9,619 bases of DNA from an uncultured Dialister sp. GTDB lineage: Bacteria; Bacillota; Negativicutes; Veillonellales; Dialisteraceae. The stretch is taken from positions 1 through 9,619 of the forward strand of contig UQRR01000077.1 of assembly GCA_900543455.1 (NCBI GenBank). The letters run 5' to 3'. The notes beneath the pieces are model-generated. The model was not told where the DNA came from and did no database searches. It was given only the letters and a program-made list of their open reading frames with translations. Position numbers and translations under genes: made by a program. The stretch's first letter is position 1, and each line of letters begins with the position of its first letter. Below, piece after piece: positions 6,481 to 9,619 of the stretch.

Positions 6481-6509
6481 TTCAAAAAGATTTGCGTTTA
6501 TGATACAAT
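6481..6509 (+). promoter_or_regulatory. Possible proximal promoter of the cobT/arsAB operon
   Basis: TTCAAA (6481-6486) and TACAAT (6504-6509) are 17 nt apart, with TGA before the -10 forming an extended -10. Transcription would start near 6516, leaving only about 19 nt before the ATG, enough for the AGGAGG at 6525-6530. With so short a leader no cobalamin riboswitch could fit downstream of this start. Confidence 0.5.
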
Positions 6510-6534
6510 AATTAATATAGAATTAGGAGGAAAC

Positions 6535-7587
6535 ATGGGCTTATTAGACGATACGCTGGATCGGATCCAGCCGCTCAGCCAGGAAGCCATGGAAGAGGCC
6601 GGGAAGCGCTGGCATGATCTGTACCTTGGTATGGGAAACCTTGGCAAGATGGAGGATATGGTGACGCGCTACATCGGTGTCACCGGCGATGCCATGCCGG
6701 ATGTCCCGAAGGGGTGTATGGTGATCGCATGCAGCGACCACGGGGTATACAAAGAGGGCGTGTCTGCCTACCCGCAGGAGACGACGGTCGGCATGACGAA
6801 GGCCTATGTGGTCGCGAAGGGCGCCTCCTGCAATGCGATGGCGTACTATGCAGGCATGGACATGGTGGTGGTCGATGTAGGCATCCATCACGATATGACA
6901 GGAGTCCCGGGGCTTTTGGATCGCAAGATCGCCTGGGGGACGAAGAACATCGCGGAAGGACCGGCGATGACGCGTGAGCAGGCGATCCGCTCCATCGAGA
7001 TCGGCATCGAAATCGCAGAAGAAAATGTAAGAAAGGGATACAAAGTCTTTTCGATCGGGGAAATGGGGATTTCCAATACCACCTCATCTGCCTGCATTCT
7101 GGGGACCTTCAATCACTGGAATGCCATCGAAGTCACGGGGCGCGGGACAAATATTTCTGACGAACGCCTCATTCACAAGGTGGAGGTCGTGCAGAAGGCC
7201 ATGGATGTGAACCATCCGGATCCCAAGGACGGGCTCGATGTGCTTTCCAAGGTCGGTGGATTTGAATTCGGGTGCCTCACGGGAGTCATCCTGGGGGCGG
7301 CCGCCAACCATGCGATGACCATCATCGACGGGTTCAATACGACGGCGAGCGCCTTCATCGCGAAGGCACTCGCGCCGCAGGTGACGGATTACCTCATGGC
7401 TTCGCACCTGTCGCTCGAGCAGGCGCATAAAAAGTCGCTGGCTGCGCTGGGACTTTCCGAATATATTGATCTGGATTTCCGCCTGGGTGAATCCATCGGA
7501 GCGGGGATTCAGAAGAAAATGCTGGATATGGCGATTTCCGTCTATCGGGAATGTGTCACCAAAGAAGAAGCGGGGGTGGAAGCATGA
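6535..7587 (+). CDS. arsA: CobT-family nicotinate-nucleotide phosphoribosyltransferase, ArsA-type subunit
   Basis: The 350-residue product is a CobT-family enzyme that moves phosphoribose from nicotinate mononucleotide to a lower-ligand base, giving the alpha-nucleotide of cobamides. Canonical residues are kept: DHGV at 68-71 with EGVSAYPQE after it, the phosphate loop GEMGISNTT at 175-183 (Glu176), VGGFEFGCLTG near 240-250, DGFNTTASA near 265-273, and LGESIGAG at 317-324. Glu319 matches the catalytic Glu317 of Salmonella CobT. It overlaps a second, divergent CobT paralogue by four bases. This arrangement matches ArsAB of Sporomusa ovata and Veillonella, a heterodimer that activates phenol and p-cresol. 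The A/B naming is by order and is tentative. It is not related to arsenic-pump ArsA. AGGAGG at 6525-6530 supports the start. Confidence 0.88.
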   Translation: MGLLDDTLDRIQPLSQEAMEEAGKRWHDLYLGMGNLGKMEDMVTRYIGVTGDAMPDVPKGCMVIACSDHGVYKEGVSAYPQETTVGMTKAYVVAKGASCNAMAYYAGMDMVVVDVGIHHDMTGVPGLLDRKIAWGTKNIAEGPAMTREQAIRSIEIGIEIAEENVRKGYKVFSIGEMGISNTTSSACILGTFNHWNAIEVTGRGTNISDERLIHKVEVVQKAMDVNHPDPKDGLDVLSKVGGFEFGCLTGVILGAAANHAMTIIDGFNTTASAFIAKALAPQVTDYLMASHLSLEQAHKKSLAALGLSEYIDLDFRLGESIGAGIQKKMLDMAISVYRECVTKEEAGVEA

Positions 7588-8606
7588 GCACGATCCCGAA
7601 ACTGAATCAGAAAATCATGGATGCCTGCCAGCTCTATGTGGATAACCTCATCAAGCCGATCCATTCGCTGGGCAAGCTCGAAGATATGGCTGTCCGTATG
7701 GCCGGCATTTTAGGCGAAGTGAAGCCGGCATACCTCAATAAGGCGGTCGTCATTTTCGGCGGGGATACGGCCGTTGATGGCGAGAACAAGACGAAGGGAC
7801 AGCTCTCGCACGCAGAGATGAAGCTGGTCGCGCAGGGCGCGGGACCGGTGAATGTCCTCGCACGGCAGATGGGGATGCCAGTCTACCTGGTCGATGTCGG
7901 CCTTGAAAAGGATACCTCTGATATCGAAGGCGTATTGGCAAAAAAAGTGATCCATGGTACACATCAGGGGCATCCCGCCATGGATGATGATGTCGTCGCG
8001 GCGGCGATTTCTCTCGGCATGTCGGTCGGGAAAGCTCTCGCAGGAGAGGGGATCCAGGCCGTTGGTCTCGGCAATATCGGAGAGCGCTCCATGCTGTCGG
8101 CGCTTGCGGTGACGACCGCCGTCATGAAGGAGGACCTCAAGAAGGCATCGGCGAGAAGCGGCTTCTCTATCCAGCTTTCCGATGTCGGCGACTTTGCCAA
8201 AGATCCCGTCGGTACGCTCGCCATGGTCGGCTCGGCAGAGATCGCAGCCCTCTTCGGCCTTACCGTAGAAGCGGCGCGCCGCGGCATCATGGTCGTCTTT
8301 GACAATGCTGTCACAGGTGCTGCCGTGCTTGCCGCACAAGCCGTGTATCCTGAGATCAAAAACTATATTTTCCCATCTGTCTATTATGAAGAACCGGTTC
8401 ATCAGATGCAGATGCAAAAGATGGGCATGAAGTCATTCCTGCACTATGATTTCACAGAAGCGGAAGGCTACGGCTCAGCCCTCGGGCTCTCGCTTCTTGA
8501 CGCAGCGATCGATATGCTGAACCAGATGAAGACCTTCGGCAGCGCTGACGTAGCCGTCGCAGAGGATGGTCCGGGCAAGGGTCGTCAAAGAGAGGACGTG
8601 AAGTGA
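7584..8606 (+). CDS. arsB: Divergent CobT paralogue, ArsB-type subunit
   Basis: A 340-residue CobT-fold protein with family signatures SLGKLEDMAVRMAGI (28-42) and VGSAEIAALFGL (215-226), and AEGYGSALGLSLL near 293-305 with Glu294 where CobT has its catalytic Glu. Two sites are altered: DHGV is replaced by DTAV (61-64), and the GEMGIxNTT phosphate loop by GNIGERSM (163-170). It therefore looks unable to form a complete CobT site alone, as expected for the partner chain of an ArsAB heterodimer. The ATG at 7584 overlaps the upstream stop as ATGA, so translation is probably coupled. A GTG start at 7551 would add 11 unconserved residues and is unlikely. The stop overlaps the next start as TGATG. 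The CobT relationship is clear; the phenolic-base role is inferred from the tandem arrangement. Confidence 0.85.
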   Translation: MSTIPKLNQKIMDACQLYVDNLIKPIHSLGKLEDMAVRMAGILGEVKPAYLNKAVVIFGGDTAVDGENKTKGQLSHAEMKLVAQGAGPVNVLARQMGMPVYLVDVGLEKDTSDIEGVLAKKVIHGTHQGHPAMDDDVVAAAISLGMSVGKALAGEGIQAVGLGNIGERSMLSALAVTTAVMKEDLKKASARSGFSIQLSDVGDFAKDPVGTLAMVGSAEIAALFGLTVEAARRGIMVVFDNAVTGAAVLAAQAVYPEIKNYIFPSVYYEEPVHQMQMQKMGMKSFLHYDFTEAEGYGSALGLSLLDAAIDMLNQMKTFGSADVAVAEDGPGKGRQREDVK

Positions 8607-9382
8607 TGAAAGCACTTTTTGTACGCTGTTATGGGAAGCTGACCGCAGATATGATGATCGGCGGGCTCATCGATATGGGGGTGCCGCCGGTCTATCTGAG
8701 ATCAAAGCTGGAGGATGCCGGCCTTTCTGCTACATTCATCGAAAAGCCGAATCCGAAAGCACAGATCTCCGCCCACTATTTCCATATCCCGGAGACAGGC
8801 GAAAAGCCGATGCTCCTGAAGGAGCGGGATATTTTCAAACTGTGGCGGGATATCTGCGAGAAAGGCGCTCCGGACTGGGAAGACACCGGCTGGAAGGTCT
8901 TCTCTGCTTTGACCAGCGGCGCATCGGATGCCATCGATGAGATCGCAGGAAATGTCATCGACCTGCGCCGCATCGGTGTCAGTGAAGAGAATCTGATCTC
9001 GCTCTACCTCTTCCTGGCCTGCCTCGACTATCTGGAGGTAGAGAGCCTCTTCGTCGTACCTTTTTCTTTAAAAGAAGGGAGATCGGAACGCGCAAGAGCG
9101 ACTCTCCACATTCTGACCGATGCTGGCTCCACGGTGGGCAAGCCCATCGACGCAGAGGACATTCATCCATTCGCAGCAGCCATGCTCGAAGGGCTGGCGG
9201 CCAAATTCATGCCGATGGACGGCCGCTTTCTGGCAGACAAGACAGCCTACGGCAGCGCCAGCGCCGAGAAGCCGACCGGTGACAGCACCGTCGCCGAGTA
9301 TCTGGGCTACTTCCAGGACCGCGGCGACTCCATCTTCAGCCGTCACCTCAAGGTCTTCGGCATGGCAGGGGATCTGATATAA
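8606..9382 (+). CDS. LarC/DUF111-like protein, short and degenerate
   Basis: A 258-residue protein that aligns by eye with the N-terminal part of LarC, the CTP-dependent nickel insertase for the pincer cofactor of lactate racemase. Matching blocks are MKALFVRCYGKLTADM (family MK-L-D-F-GISGDM), the GGLIDMGVPPVYLRSKLEDAGL helix, the VFSALTSGASDAIDEIAG segment (97-114), the LDYLEVESLFVVPFSLKEG strand (140-158), and HPFAAAMLEGLAAKFMPM then AYGSASAEKP (187-223). The first conserved Asp is Arg7, the HFHEVGA motif reads NVIDLRRIG, and there is no His-rich stretch. The C-terminal third of a full LarC (about 400 residues) is absent. Loss of metal sites argues against nickel insertion. The ATG at 8606 fits the family N-terminus and overlaps the arsB stop; GTG at 8603 is an alternative. 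Third gene of the cobamide operon; role unknown. Confidence 0.75.
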   Translation: MKALFVRCYGKLTADMMIGGLIDMGVPPVYLRSKLEDAGLSATFIEKPNPKAQISAHYFHIPETGEKPMLLKERDIFKLWRDICEKGAPDWEDTGWKVFSALTSGASDAIDEIAGNVIDLRRIGVSEENLISLYLFLACLDYLEVESLFVVPFSLKEGRSERARATLHILTDAGSTVGKPIDAEDIHPFAAAMLEGLAAKFMPMDGRFLADKTAYGSASAEKPTGDSTVAEYLGYFQDRGDSIFSRHLKVFGMAGDLI

Positions 9383-9393
9383 GAGATAAAAAA

Positions 9394-9437
9394 GGACTGT
9401 GAAGAAATGAATCCTCATTTCTTCACAGCCCCTTTTT
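9394..9437 (+). terminator. Intrinsic terminator of the cobT/arsAB operon
   Basis: A perfect 14-bp stem (9397-9410 with 9415-9428) and a 4-nt loop, ATCC, are extended by two G-C pairs past an A-C mismatch. Five Ts follow at 9433-9437. It starts 11 nt after the last stop codon. An A run before the stem (9388-9393) means it could also act on the minus strand. Confidence 0.92.
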
Positions 9438-9452
9438 ACTTTGCTTTCATTT

Positions 9453-9527
9453 GGTTCAGGGTTCAAGGTTCAAGGTTCAAGGTTGAGGTGGCGGCTTCGC
9501 CGCAATTATATGTGGGGCGATGCCCGA
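9453..9527 (+). repeat. Composite heptamer repeat element, copy 3 (short form)
   Basis: Four tandem heptamers, GGTTCAG then GGTTCAA three times (9453-9480), plus a partial unit run into AGGTGGCGGCTTCGCCGCA (9486-9504). That 19-nt stretch is identical to 3874-3892. GGGCGATGCCCGA (9515-9527) then matches 3904-3916 exactly. The core of about 40 bp and the GTCACTA-type tract of the long copies are missing. Like copy 1, it sits just downstream of an operon terminator. Confidence 0.8.
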
Positions 9528-9534
9528 TCAAGAA

Positions 9535-9619
9535 TCATTCTCGCCCCTTCCTCTGGAAGGGCCGCTGAAAAAGTCCAAATAGGCGTTTGCCATTAAATGC
9601 GGTCATAAGTTCACAGTCA
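9535..9619. other. Right-edge non-coding DNA with hairpin and possible mobile-element end
   Basis: CCCTTCC (9545-9551) and GGAAGGG (9555-9561) form a 7-bp hairpin with no T run. Next comes GCTGAAAAAGTCC (9564-9576), whose reverse complement GGACTTTTTCAGC resembles the terminal repeat of some insertion sequences. A minus-strand frame is open from the right edge to a TGA at 9537-9535 (27 codons), too short to identify. A mobile element may begin outside the window; the evidence is weak. Confidence 0.25.

Noticed and set aside
6521..6527. AATTAGG next to the arsA ribosome binding site matches a heptamer unit of repeat copy 1.
   Set aside because: It is a single 7-mer that flows into a normal AGGAGG ribosome binding site. 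Chance is sufficient.
6535..8606. Arsenic resistance genes suggested by the names arsA/arsB.
   Set aside because: The proteins have the CobT fold and motifs, with no ATPase Walker motifs or membrane segments. The names come from phenolic-cobamide work.

Overview
The window reads as chromosomal DNA of an anaerobic Negativicutes bacterium (Firmicutes with a diderm envelope), most likely a Dialister- or Veillonella-type member of the Veillonellaceae. This rests on three things: a Firmicute-style CIRCE/HrcA site in front of groESL, the style of the GroEL sequence, and a tandem pair of CobT paralogues of the ArsA/ArsB kind known from Sporomusa and Veillonella. The genus is inferred; no marker here proves it.

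Layout. Bases 1-295 are a non-coding leader ending in a sigma-A-type promoter and a perfect CIRCE operator. groES (296-577) and groEL (673-2295) follow and end at a strong intrinsic terminator. A separately promoted RlmI-type 23S rRNA methyltransferase gene (2518-3738) comes next, also with a terminator. On the minus strand lies a two-gene unit: an NAD(P)-dependent aldehyde dehydrogenase (6084-4663), then a small membrane-anchored protein of DUF2939-like appearance (4620-4039). Finally a plus-strand operon of three translationally coupled genes runs from 6535 to 9382: arsA-like cobT, arsB-like cobT, and a short LarC/DUF111-like protein. It ends at a terminator.

Two things stand out. First, the operon at 6535-9382. 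One CobT paralogue keeps the canonical catalytic motifs (DHGV, GEMG, LGE), while the second has lost two of the three, as expected for a heterodimeric ArsAB enzyme that attaches phenolic bases to make phenolyl/cresolyl cobamides. The third gene looks like the N-terminal half of the nickel-pincer-cofactor insertase LarC, stripped of its usual His-rich region. Both families act on nicotinate-mononucleotide-type ligands, so a third component of phenolic lower-ligand activation is a testable idea.

Second, a composite intergenic repeat is present in three copies: 3781-4042 (plus), 6214-6436 (minus) and a shorter one at 9453-9527 (plus). It is built almost entirely of 7-nt units of several different sequences, plus a conserved core of about 40 bp and two small GC-rich hairpins. 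In the first copy the 7-nt register runs unbroken for 115 nt through several changes of unit sequence. The two long copies are inverted and bracket the aldehyde dehydrogenase/DUF2939 unit, and the stop codon of the DUF2939-like gene lies inside the array. This resembles, in style only, the short tandemly repeated repetitive heptamers of filamentous cyanobacteria.
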